A stretch of 6,147 bases of DNA from CAYONM01 sp964405325 (GCA_964405325.1 CAYONM010000219.1:1-6147); one strand, 5' to 3'. Shown: positions 1-5,631, counted from the first letter of the stretch. The notes: generated from the letters alone by a model not told the origin. Numbers and translations: made by a program.

Positions 1-54
1 ATGCAGAATCGGTGTGAGCTGTTTGCTGGTGAGACAGTGGCTGAACGCGGTTGA
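1..54 (+). CDS. C-terminal end of an HUH (REP-associated/IS200-like) transposase, partial
   Basis: Only the last 17 residues and the TGA stop are inside the window; the gene starts to the left of position 1. The peptide reads MQNRCELFAGETVAERG. It matches the C-terminus of the transposase at 2913-3422 (MQNRCGLFAGEQLAERD) in 13 of 17 residues and 44 of 54 bases, with the stop codon in the same place, and several of the base changes are silent. This shared reading frame is the evidence that the fragment is coding. The first ATG in the window is an internal methionine, not a start. Whether the rest of this copy is intact cannot be seen. Confidence 0.72.
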   Translation: MQNRCELFAGETVAERG

Positions 55-123
55 GGTACAACTTGGTGGGGTTGCCACTTGTGTAAGTTGTTGGCAGAAG
101 GGTATTAGTGCATGGCTATAAAA
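1..123 (+). repeat. Left inverted copy of a transposase 3' end
   Basis: This stretch is a diverged inverted copy of 2843-2966. Blocks shared with the reverse complement of that region include ATGCAGAATCG, GCTGTTTGCTGG, GCTGAACGCG, AAGTTGTTGG, and a final block GTAT-N-AGTGCA-N-GGCTA-N-AAAA. A single base of length difference is needed to align them. The 54 coding bases agree at 44 positions; the 3' flank is patchier. Similarity stops in both copies just after the A-run, which probably marks the 3' boundary of the mobile element. Confidence 0.8.
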
Positions 124-153
124 AACTCTTGGTGCTAGTCGGAATGCGGATTT

Positions 154-219
154 CCGGTTCTTAACCGCCAAGCCCCGACAGAGACCTGAAAGAACCTCTG
201 CGCCTCTACCGCCTCTGCG
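154..219. repeat. Short-repeat stretch resembling dispersed CGCAGAGG repeats
   Basis: The gap between the transposase tail and the sulfatase stop codon holds a small hairpin, CGGTT-CTT-AACCG, running into AACCGCCAAG, then three near-copies of an 8-9 base unit at 195-219 (CCTCTGCG, CCTCTACCG, CCTCTGCG). Read on the minus strand this is CGCAGAGG, CGGTAGAGG, CGCAGAGG, followed downstream by CTTGGCGGTT. From memory, similar CGCAGAGG/TTGGCGGTT-type elements recur in intergenic regions of many environmental bacteria. That identity is recalled, not checked. No gene is visible in 55-246, and I see no U-rich terminator for the sulfatase here. Confidence 0.4.
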
Positions 220-246
220 AGAGATTTAATGTGAACAACATTGGCA

Positions 247-1797
247 CTAGCGGTAGAGCTTGCGGAAACTCTCCTCGGTAGCGCGTTGCTCGTACGGGAT
301 CGAAGGCCAGCCGGCGATGGCCGGGGCGCCCTGGGTCTGGATGCCCTTTTTCGGCTTCGGCGGGATGCCGGGGATGCGGCGCAGTTCGTTGGCAACCAGA
401 TTGCCGTCGCCATGCGCGGCCAGTTCCCGGCGCAGGTGCTCGCGGTAGCCGGCCAGGGTCTCGGCGTGCTCCGGCAGTTGCCCGAGATCGTGTTCGTCCC
501 AGCGATCGGCCACGGCGAACAGCTGCTCTCGGCCCTCTTCCACGTAATAGATGTACTTGTACTGCTCGTCGTGGATGCAGTAGGTGGCCTGATCGGCGCC
601 ACCCGTGGCCTGGCAGTCACCGAACTGGCTGTAGGCGCCGAAGGCATAATCGCGGCTGCGTTGCACATCGCCGCGCAGCACCGGCAGCAGGCTGGTGCCG
701 GTGCAGGTCTCGGGGATCGGCACGCCGCACAGGTCCAGGATGGTCGGCATCACGTCCTGCAGCATCACCGGCTGCTCGCGTTGTTCGCCGCGGGGGATGC
801 CGGTATTCAGGTCTGGCGGCGGGACCATGATGAACGGAATGCCGGCGGCGGAACGGTAGTACTGGCTCTTGGCCAGGGAGCCGTGGTCGAAGAGCATGTC
901 GCCGTGATCGGCGGTCAGGATGACCATGGTCTTGCCGTTCTGCCAATAGCTGCCGAGCTGACCGAGGATCTGGCCGATCTGGTGGTCGATGCTGGTCACC
1001 AGGCCGTAGTAGGCCCGGATCGCGCGCTCCCGGTCCTCGGCGGAATAGGCGTTGTCGATGTTGTGATCGGCGCGCAGGCGATGCAGCAGGGCAGGCGCGT
1101 CCTGCTCGGCCCAGTCGCCGCAGCGCGGCAGCGGCACCTGGCGATCGCGATAGCGGTCCCAGTAGTGCTGCGGCGGGCACAGGGGCGGATGCGGATTGCG
1201 GAAGGAGACGTAGAGGAAGAAGGGCACGGTCGGGTCGCGCCGTTCCAGGAAGCGGCAGGCCTCCTTCGCGACCCAGGCGTCGTGGCAGTGCTCCTCGGGC
1301 AGAACGCTGGGGCGGGCATGGTAGCCGTTGCTGGGCATGGCGTGCCGATCCAGTGATTCCAACAGACCGCGATCGGAGAGATAGGCGTGATAATCGTCGC
1401 GGCGCATGCCGTCCTGGCGGCGGCTCTCCTCGTCCAGGATGACCTCGTCGAAGCCGACCCGGAAGCGCGGCGGGCTGACGTGCATCTTGCCCACCGAGTG
1501 GGTCTGGTAGTCGGCGTTGTGCAGGCATTCCGCCAGAAAGGGCCCCTTGTCGGTGAAGGTGCTCTGGGGGGCGTTGTTGAACTGCCGGTTGGCGTACATG
1601 TCGCGGCCGGTCATCAGGCAGCGGCGCGCCGGCACGCAGGCGGGGCATTCGGAGAAGGCGTTGGGGAAGCGCACGCCTGCCGCCGCCAATTCATCCATGT
1701 AGGGGGTGTCGATGGCGCTGTTGCCGACGTGGCGCAGGGCGTCGAAGCGCATCTGGTCCAGGGTGATCAGAAGGATGTTCGGGCGGATTTCCGGCAT
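247..1797 (-). CDS. Cys-type sulfatase (arylsulfatase/choline-sulfatase-like, type I)
   Basis: The 516-residue product belongs to the alkaline phosphatase-fold sulfatases, which hydrolyse sulfate esters using a formylglycine made from an active-site Cys or Ser. The signature is CVPAR at residues 54-58 followed by R-C-L-M-T-G, so Cys54 is the residue expected to be converted. Metal and active-site residues of the family are visible: D14-Q15 in the N-terminal PNILLITLDQ strand, K104 and H106 (GKMH), H203 (NPHPP), D297-H298 (TADHG) and K310. No signal peptide is seen, so a cytoplasmic enzyme is likely. The start at 1797 is preferred over in-frame codons further upstream because AGGAG lies 6 nt ahead of it and the family's N-terminal strand begins there. 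It is divergent from an AraC regulator 71 bp away. The substrate cannot be read from the sequence; phosphonate or phosphodiester hydrolysis is a possible alternative within this superfamily. No sulfatase-maturing enzyme lies in the window. Confidence 0.93.
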   Translation of the reverse strand: MPEIRPNILLITLDQMRFDALRHVGNSAIDTPYMDELAAAGVRFPNAFSECPACVPARRCLMTGRDMYANRQFNNAPQSTFTDKGPFLAECLHNADYQTHSVGKMHVSPPRFRVGFDEVILDEESRRQDGMRRDDYHAYLSDRGLLESLDRHAMPSNGYHARPSVLPEEHCHDAWVAKEACRFLERRDPTVPFFLYVSFRNPHPPLCPPQHYWDRYRDRQVPLPRCGDWAEQDAPALLHRLRADHNIDNAYSAEDRERAIRAYYGLVTSIDHQIGQILGQLGSYWQNGKTMVILTADHGDMLFDHGSLAKSQYYRSAAGIPFIMVPPPDLNTGIPRGEQREQPVMLQDVMPTILDLCGVPIPETCTGTSLLPVLRGDVQRSRDYAFGAYSQFGDCQATGGADQATYCIHDEQYKYIYYVEEGREQLFAVADRWDEHDLGQLPEHAETLAGYREHLRRELAAHGDGNLVANELRRIPGIPPKPKKGIQTQGAPAIAGWPSIPYEQRATEESFRKLYR

Positions 1798-1803
1798 GGG
1801 GCG

Positions 1804-1808
1804 CTCCT
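1804..1808 (-). promoter_or_regulatory. Shine-Dalgarno of the sulfatase gene
   Basis: Minus-strand AGGAG within AAAGGAGC, 6 nt before the ATG at 1797. It decides the start: the longer reading frame, opening 16 codons upstream, has no comparable site and adds a stretch (residues RRQAGLGSGPRKERP) unlike the sulfatase N-terminus. Confidence 0.75.
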
Positions 1809-1819
1809 TTCTCGGTCCT

Positions 1820-1861
1820 GATCCTAGCCCGGCTTGCCGCCTCACGGAATGGCCCAGGATC
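1820..1861. promoter_or_regulatory. Imperfect dyad in the divergent sulfatase/AraC gap, candidate operator
   Basis: GATCCTAGCCC at 1820-1830 and GGCCCAGGATC at 1851-1861 are inverted copies matching at 9 of 11 positions, with GATCCT/AGGATC perfect, separated by 20 bp. The dyad occupies most of the 71-bp gap between the two start codons, and its right arm covers the likely ribosome binding site (AGGA, 1856-1859) of the regulator gene. The left arm contains TAGGAT on the minus strand, a poor -10-like match. AraC proteins more often bind direct repeats, so the role is inferred from position only. No strong sigma-70 promoter can be assigned to either gene. Confidence 0.35.
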
Positions 1862-1868
1862 GGGCGGC

Positions 1869-2744
1869 ATGTCCAAACCTCTCCGCTCGGGCTTCACCCA
1901 GATGGAGCAATGGTACATGCGCCGCAAGGACATGGTGTTCTTTCCGAGCTCCCCGCAGCAGCGGGGCGTTCATCCCGTGCGCATCGGTTTTGAGCACTGG
2001 CAGGCCGGCTGGAGCGCGCAGGGCCAGCCGCAGTCGGAAATGGCCTTCTTCCTGATCACTGGTGGCTGCGCACTTGTCCAGGAGTCAGGTCGCTGGCGGC
2101 GTGCCGAGAGCGGCCGGCTGTTGTTGCAGTGGCCGTATCGCCCCTTCGCCTTCCAGGCCGATCCCGAACAGGGACTGGCGGTACTGGTGCTGGGCTATGT
2201 CGGCTTGGACCTGCCGGCACTGCTCGATAGCCGGCTGCCAAAGCAGCCGGGAGCGATTATGGCCATGCCCGAGACAGGCCTGCGACAGCAGTGGGAAGAT
2301 CTCTATCTGGCCGCACGCGAGCATCAGCCGGGTATCGAGGAACGTTTGCGACATTGGTTGCCGTATCTGCTCAGCAGTCTGCGCAGCTGGCAGGCGGTGG
2401 CGCATCCGGACGCGGCCCAGGCGCGATTTCTGCACTGCAAAAAGGTGCTGGATGCCAGCGTCGACGGCTCGCGCGGTTTGGCGGAATTATGTCTTGTCTG
2501 CGAGGTGAGCTATCCGCATCTGCATCGCCTGTTCCAGCGTTTCCTGGGCGTGGCGCCGAGGGCCTATCTCCAGCAGCTGCGCATGAACACCGCCGCGCAG
2601 CTGTTGCAGATGGGCGACCATTCCCTCGCGGAACTGGCGGAACGCTTCGGCTACGCCGACGCCTTCAGTTTCTCCAAGGCCTTCAAGCGCTGCCACGGCT
2701 TGTCGCCGCAGCGGTATCGTGAGCGCGCCGGAGGGCCGTCCTGA
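1869..2744 (+). CDS. AraC/XylS-family transcriptional regulator
   Basis: A 291-residue protein with the AraC layout. The N-terminal part (about residues 30-115) is probably a cupin-like sensing domain, followed by a linker and a C-terminal DNA-binding domain. The domain has two helix-turn-helix units: residues 204-224 (LAELCLVCEVSYPHLHRLFQR) and 252-274 (SLAELAERFGYADAFSFSKAFKR). It ends in the family's typical G-x-S-P-x-x-Y-R signature (277-283). Length and domain order are normal and no damage is seen. The start at 1869 has AGGA 9 nt upstream; in-frame ATGs at 1902 and 1917 are alternatives that would trim the first 11-16 residues, with GGAG just inside 1904-1907 offering support for the latter. 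Being divergent from the sulfatase with a dyad between them, it is probably that gene's regulator and may regulate itself. The inducer, perhaps a sulfated compound, is unknown. Confidence 0.9.
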   Translation: MSKPLRSGFTQMEQWYMRRKDMVFFPSSPQQRGVHPVRIGFEHWQAGWSAQGQPQSEMAFFLITGGCALVQESGRWRRAESGRLLLQWPYRPFAFQADPEQGLAVLVLGYVGLDLPALLDSRLPKQPGAIMAMPETGLRQQWEDLYLAAREHQPGIEERLRHWLPYLLSSLRSWQAVAHPDAAQARFLHCKKVLDASVDGSRGLAELCLVCEVSYPHLHRLFQRFLGVAPRAYLQQLRMNTAAQLLQMGDHSLAELAERFGYADAFSFSKAFKRCHGLSPQRYRERAGGPS

Positions 2745-2842
2745 GTGTGTGGGTGCCCGTGGCATCATCCGCCTTGATGCTGATGTCGCCAACGAGAGGG
2801 ACTCAGCCCCATGTCCCCCATGCCATGCCCGCAATGCCCACA

Positions 2843-2966
2843 TTTTGTAGCCGTGCACTCATACTGTCACTCCAACAACTTGCGCAGAATCCCCGCCTAC
2901 CAAACCCGCATCTCAATCGCGTTCAGCGAGCTGTTCTCCAGCAAACAGCCCACAGCGATTCTGCAT
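2843..2966 (-). repeat. Right inverted copy of the transposase 3' end
   Basis: Reverse complement partner of 1-123. It covers the last 17 codons and stop of the transposase at 2913-3422 plus about 70 nt beyond. Both copies end in GGCTA-N-AAAA and diverge afterwards (towards 2842 here). Together the two copies enclose the sulfatase and AraC genes, each with its transposase reading inward. The remaining 98 bp up to the AraC stop (2745-2842) hold no gene. They include a C-rich run on the plus strand (about 2809-2840) that puts four G-runs on the minus strand with loops of 4-8 nt. Confidence 0.8.
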
Positions 2967-3422
2967 CCAGCGCAGCCCACGTCTGCCAGCCTCAAGCGCC
3001 CGCGAGGCCAAGCGCCCGACAGCCGCTCCAAGAAACTGCCGGAACCCAAACATACAGGTCAGCCAATTCTCAAGATCTCTATTCAATACCTTAGGCCTGG
3101 GCTCCATCGGACGACCATCGACTCCCCGTTCCTTTGGCCAAATCATCAGCCAACGACGCACCACCTCCCGGGCAGACCACGTCCGCGCACGGTCCTGACG
3201 GATACGACCAACAATATGGATGTGGTTGCTAAGCACGGACAGCGCCCCGACAGCAAACGCAGCAGCCTGCGACAGCAGTCGTAAACGATGTTCGATCCAT
3301 CGCTTACGATGCCCAACATCGCGACCATCGTTATCCTGACCAGCCAGAAACGCTCGGCGAACACAGCGAGAGAGGCAATGCGCCCACGGCGGATTCGACG
3401 GATCAAACTTTCGACGCGGCAC
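2913..3422 (-). pseudogene. HUH transposase (REP-associated/IS200-like, Y1_Tnp type), internally deleted
   Basis: The 169-residue frame begins like members of an IS200-like, REP-associated transposase subfamily (KFDPSNPPWAHCLSRCVRRAFL) and keeps the metal-binding HUH motif as H67-I-H69 (SNHIHIV). The next block (TWSAREVVRRWL, about 81-92) is also family-like. It then jumps, at about residues 105-113, straight to what I recall as the family's C-terminal block (NWLTCMFGFRQFLGAAVG, then RRGLRWMQNRC). Full-length relatives are, from memory, about 300 residues. The missing middle holds the segment resembling IARRAN..CTG-FWEGRFKS and the region expected to supply the tyrosine nucleophile. The frame stays open across the join, so this looks like an in-frame internal deletion giving a probably inactive protein. 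The start is GTG; GGAG lies about 21 nt upstream, a poor spacing explained by an 8-bp duplication at the start. A naturally short, active variant cannot be excluded. Confidence 0.78.
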
Positions 3423-3430
3423 CGCGGCAC
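3415..3430 (-). repeat. 8-bp tandem duplication over the transposase start codon
   Basis: Minus strand reads GTGCCGCG GTGCCGCG followed by TCGAAAG. The second copy supplies the GTG start in the HUH-transposase frame. The first copy supplies a GTG in another frame with better spacing (13 nt) to the upstream AAGGAG. Removing one copy would restore a normal spacing, so the duplication probably lowers translation of the transposase. Confidence 0.6.
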
Positions 3431-3439
3431 GGGTCTGAC

Positions 3440-3498
3440 GCTTCTCCTTCCGGCTTCTTACCGGCTTCTTTCCGTCGTGGCTTCTTTCCGCTTCTTCC
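3440..3498. repeat. Array of short GGAAAGAAGCC-type repeats
   Basis: On the plus strand the units GGCTTCTTACC (3452-3462), GGCTTCTTTCC (3463-3473), GGCTTCTTTCC (3479-3489) and GCTTCTTCC (3490-3498) follow each other, with a GTCGT interruption and a more diverged unit at 3440-3450. On the minus strand this is a purine-rich leader immediately upstream of the HUH transposase and includes its only Shine-Dalgarno-like stretch (AAGGAG). The array ends within about 10 bp of the IS5 fragment, so its outer part may have been cut away. No gene lies in 3431-3506. Confidence 0.6.
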
Positions 3499-3506
3499 TG
3501 GTGAGC

Positions 3507-3680
3507 TCAATCCGCTGCCGCGTCGAGCATGTATTTGGAATGATGACCAGCATGATGGATGCCATGAGGATTCGCTGCATCGGTATTTCTCGTGCAACAG
3601 GCATCATCGGATTGAACAACCTCGTCTACAACAGGTTGAGATCGGAGCAGATTTTCAGACTTGGATTGAAGTATGCATAG
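3507..3680 (+). pseudogene. IS5-family transposase, 3' remnant
   Basis: About 57 residues ending at a TAG stop match the extreme C-terminus of IS5-family DDE transposases: R-C-R-V-E-H-V-F-G, then MRIRCIGISRATGIIGLNNLVYN, then LRSEQIFRLGLKYA. The conserved glutamate of the DDE triad lies in the RVEHVFG segment; the two catalytic aspartates and the first two-thirds or so of the protein are absent. An open frame continues upstream to 3288, but that part is antisense to the HUH transposase and has no IS5 similarity, so it is not the gene's real start. The fragment is a dead remnant whose left end was lost at or near 3500-3507. Confidence 0.82.
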
Positions 3681-3713
3681 GGGCATTGTGCCCCGGGTGG
3701 CGCGAAAGCGCCA
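3680..3713. other. Two adjacent perfect hairpins after the IS5 remnant
   Basis: GGGGCA (3680-3685) pairs with TGCCCC (3689-3694) around a 3-base loop. TGGCGC (3698-3703) pairs with GCGCCA (3708-3713) around GAAA, a stable GNRA-type loop in RNA. The first stem overlaps the last base of the IS5 stop codon. Neither has a following T-run on either strand (AATAAAAG follows on the plus strand), so a classic terminator is not supported. They may be part of the IS5 3' end. Confidence 0.5.
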
Positions 3714-3745
3714 ATAAAAGGATCAATTCAGGCGAAAATACCTAT

Positions 3746-3775
3746 TTTATGCCGATAATTGCAAGTAATTGTCAA
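3746..3775 (-). promoter_or_regulatory. Possible leftward sigma-70-like promoter in an AT-rich patch
   Basis: A perfect TTGACA (minus strand, 3775-3770) is followed after 18 bp by CATAAA (3751-3746), a weak -10 match. It sits in the only clearly AT-rich stretch of the window (about 3711-3810) and points towards the IS5 remnant and the HUH transposase. AT-rich sequence produces such matches by chance, so this is tentative. Confidence 0.25.
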
Positions 3776-3815
3776 TAAAACGCTGCTTTTCTTCATTCGA
3801 CTAATTTAGGCGACG

Positions 3816-3830
3816 CTTTTAGAGGTTCCC
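3816..3830 (+). repeat. Candidate right terminal inverted repeat of the IS5 element
   Basis: CTTTTAGAGGTTCCC, reading GGGAACCTCTAAAAG inward from the right, lies 136 bp after the IS5 transposase stop and resembles GGGAACCTCT-type ends I associate with some IS5-family elements. The left partner is missing, in agreement with loss of the element's left part, so the repeat cannot be confirmed internally. It ends 28 bp before the stop codon of the transporter gene. Confidence 0.3.
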
Positions 3831-3858
3831 TTCTGTCTTCCTGCAGACGCACCCCCTT

Positions 3859-5277
3859 TTACACGGCGTAGCCGGGATAATACAGCAGGCCCAGGGTGAC
3901 GCCGGCGAGAATGATCAAGGCACCACCGGCTAGCTCCACGCCTTGGCGCAAACGCATGATCACCGGCCCCGGCCGCTGCAGTTGCCGCTTGGTGATCACG
4001 GTTATGGCGCCCACACCGGACAGCAACACGAACATACCAAGCATGATGCCACACACCCCGACGATGCCGAGCAGGGGCACGTTGTTGGTCAGGGCCAGCA
4101 TCATCACCGTCACCGACAAAGGGCAGGGCACAATGCCAGCCATGAGGCCGACGCCCCAGACACTCCGCCCCCGCAGGTTCCGCATGTCGGGATCGTCCTC
4201 GCCAGCGGCCGGCCTATGCAGCAGATGCGCGATCAGCGTCCAGCAGCCGTACAGCACCAGGCAACTGGCGATGCCAACGGTGATCCAGCCCTGCAGTTGG
4301 ATGCGCTGCACGCCCTTGATGTGCTGAAAGACGCCCTGGAACACTGCCGCCAAGGCGAAGGCAGCAAAGGAGTGCGTTATGGCGATCAGGGCGGCCAGTA
4401 CGATGCTGTCACGCACACCGGCCCGACGATTGAGGAAGAAACCCACCACCAGGGATTTACCATGACCGGGACCGGCGGCGTGAACCAGGCCATAGGCCGC
4501 CGCCAGGCTGAAAAGCAGCAGGAGCACCAGATCACCCTCACCCGTCTTGGCCCGCAGCAGGACCGACCCCACCTCCCGGTTGAAAATCTCCTGGATCTTC
4601 ATGAAGCGCTTGCGCAGCGAGGGCTGCCCCAGGCTGGCCCGAGCAAGCCCCAGCGACGCTGCCTGCGTCACGTGCATATTCTGCGACGTCTTCGTCGGCT
4701 GTGCCTGTTGAGCGTCAGCGACCTGTGGTCGCGGCTCGAGCAACTGGCACGAGATGCCGTCGTCGTGCACGGCCAACTGAAGATCCGCGGCCGTGCTCTG
4801 CCATTGCTCTTGCTCGGCGATGGTGAAGGCTATCAGAGAATAGGCATGCTCGAATAGCAGGCCCAGCTGCCGATCCATAAGCGATACGGACTCGTGGATG
4901 GAAGCCGTCAGATGCAGGAGCAGCCGCTCATCGCGACTCTCAACGGACTCGAAGCGAACCTGATAGGCATCGGCATCCAAGACCTCGCCGTCAACCAGCA
5001 TCTGGGTACAGAAATTATTTTCGCTGAATTGATCCAGATAATAGGACCGGAGATCATCCATTTCATCTGGATCGATGCGCCGGTTGCCGTTCCAGTCGCA
5101 GTCCACCAAGACCATGTCGCTGCTCATGGCATCCAGATGCCAGACGATGCCTATTTCCCGCAGCATCCCCTCCTCCACATGGAACTCGCCCTGCACCTCG
5201 ACGAATATATGCGGGTGGGCCGACAGGACTGAAGGCAGGATCGCTGCCACAATGGCAATGATGATGCCGATTCTCAT
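3859..5277 (-). CDS. DUF1007-NicO fusion: nickel/cobalt-type transporter with periplasmic domain
   Basis: The 472-residue protein has three parts. Residues 1-20 are a signal peptide (hydrophobic IIIAIVAAILPSVLSA). Residues 21-185 are a periplasmic DUF1007 domain opening with HPHIF and carrying an EF-hand-like loop, D61-W-N63-G-N65-R-R-I68-D69-P-D-E72. After a linker of about 50 residues rich in Gln and Ala, residues 250-470 form a NicO-type permease with about six membrane segments (roughly 250-266, 292-315, 331-352, 373-395, 402-428, 447-467). NicO signatures are H266-AAGPGHGKS, T-H302-S and GIVPCPLSV (381-389). Members such as RcnA export Ni2+/Co2+ and others import; direction here is unproven. 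The loop between segments 3 and 4 (351-371) is acidic with few histidines, unlike the His-rich loop of RcnA. The start at 5277 is chosen because GGAAG lies 5 nt upstream and the signal peptide begins there; in-frame ATGs at 5289 and 5295 lack this support. It appears to stand alone. Confidence 0.88.
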   Translation of the reverse strand: MRIGIIIAIVAAILPSVLSAHPHIFVEVQGEFHVEEGMLREIGIVWHLDAMSSDMVLVDCDWNGNRRIDPDEMDDLRSYYLDQFSENNFCTQMLVDGEVLDADAYQVRFESVESRDERLLLHLTASIHESVSLMDRQLGLLFEHAYSLIAFTIAEQEQWQSTAADLQLAVHDDGISCQLLEPRPQVADAQQAQPTKTSQNMHVTQAASLGLARASLGQPSLRKRFMKIQEIFNREVGSVLLRAKTGEGDLVLLLLFSLAAAYGLVHAAGPGHGKSLVVGFFLNRRAGVRDSIVLAALIAITHSFAAFALAAVFQGVFQHIKGVQRIQLQGWITVGIASCLVLYGCWTLIAHLLHRPAAGEDDPDMRNLRGRSVWGVGLMAGIVPCPLSVTVMMLALTNNVPLLGIVGVCGIMLGMFVLLSGVGAITVITKRQLQRPGPVIMRLRQGVELAGGALIILAGVTLGLLYYPGYAV

Positions 5278-5282
5278 GGGGT

Positions 5283-5287
5283 CTTCC
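5283..5287 (-). promoter_or_regulatory. Shine-Dalgarno of the DUF1007-NicO gene
   Basis: Minus-strand GGAAG (in AATGGAAGACCCC), 5 nt before the ATG at 5277. It favours this start over the ATGs at 5289 and 5295, the first of which would place the site inside the coding sequence. Confidence 0.6.
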
Positions 5288-5631
5288 ATTCGCATCCGTC
5301 ACGGTGTTCACAGGGAGCACCATGAAGCAGGTTTGAACAAATGACGGTGAGCAGATGCGGTCGCATGCGCAATCCTTCATTTGGATCCATGGCGGCGCCG
5401 GTATCGATGCCACCACCAGCCTGTTGTCTATTTACGACCACTATTACATGCAGCGATCCGGATGACGCCGAGCACGATCGCATGACAACTCATGCGCTTG
5501 CGCCAGTTCATCGTGAAACGCCGCATGTCGGTATTTCGCTTGCTGGCTCATACTCATCAGGATAACCGCAAAAGCGCCACGTTGATTAGGGTCGGCATGT
5601 AACCACAGCAAATGGTCATACGCTGATCACT

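Noticed and set aside
241..1356. Plus-strand open frame of 371 codons opposite the sulfatase, and a minus-strand frame at 617-1648
   Set aside because: Both overlap the sulfatase throughout in other frames. Their products are rich in Ala/Gly/Arg/His with no recognisable domain, as expected from GC-rich antisense or shifted sequence.
2809..2842. G-quadruplex on the minus strand between the transposase tail and the AraC gene
   Set aside because: Four G-runs exist but the loops reach 8 nt and the runs are uneven; likely just GC-rich sequence.
2811..3284. Plus-strand open frames over the HUH transposase (2747-3094, 2811-3284)
   Set aside because: They are antisense to a frame with a recognisable HUH motif and family blocks, and have no domain of their own.
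3440..3498. CRISPR array
   Set aside because: The repeats are only 9-11 bp, contiguous, with no unique spacers and no cas genes.
3943..4857. Plus-strand open frame of 304 codons opposite the NicO region, and another at 4894-5232
   Set aside because: The minus strand has clear DUF1007-NicO motifs over the same span; the plus-strand product (very His/Gln-rich) is its shadow.
5274..5483. Minus-strand 69-codon and overlapping plus-strand 74-codon frames around 5341-5565
   Set aside because: No domain, no ribosome binding site, and one overlaps the transporter start; treated as chance frames in a promoter region.
5444..5557. Minus-strand 37-codon frame (MSMSQQAKYRHAAFHDELAQ onward) upstream of the transporter
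   Set aside because: No convincing ribosome binding site or family resemblance. The length is easily reached by chance, so it is mentioned only within the intergenic description.
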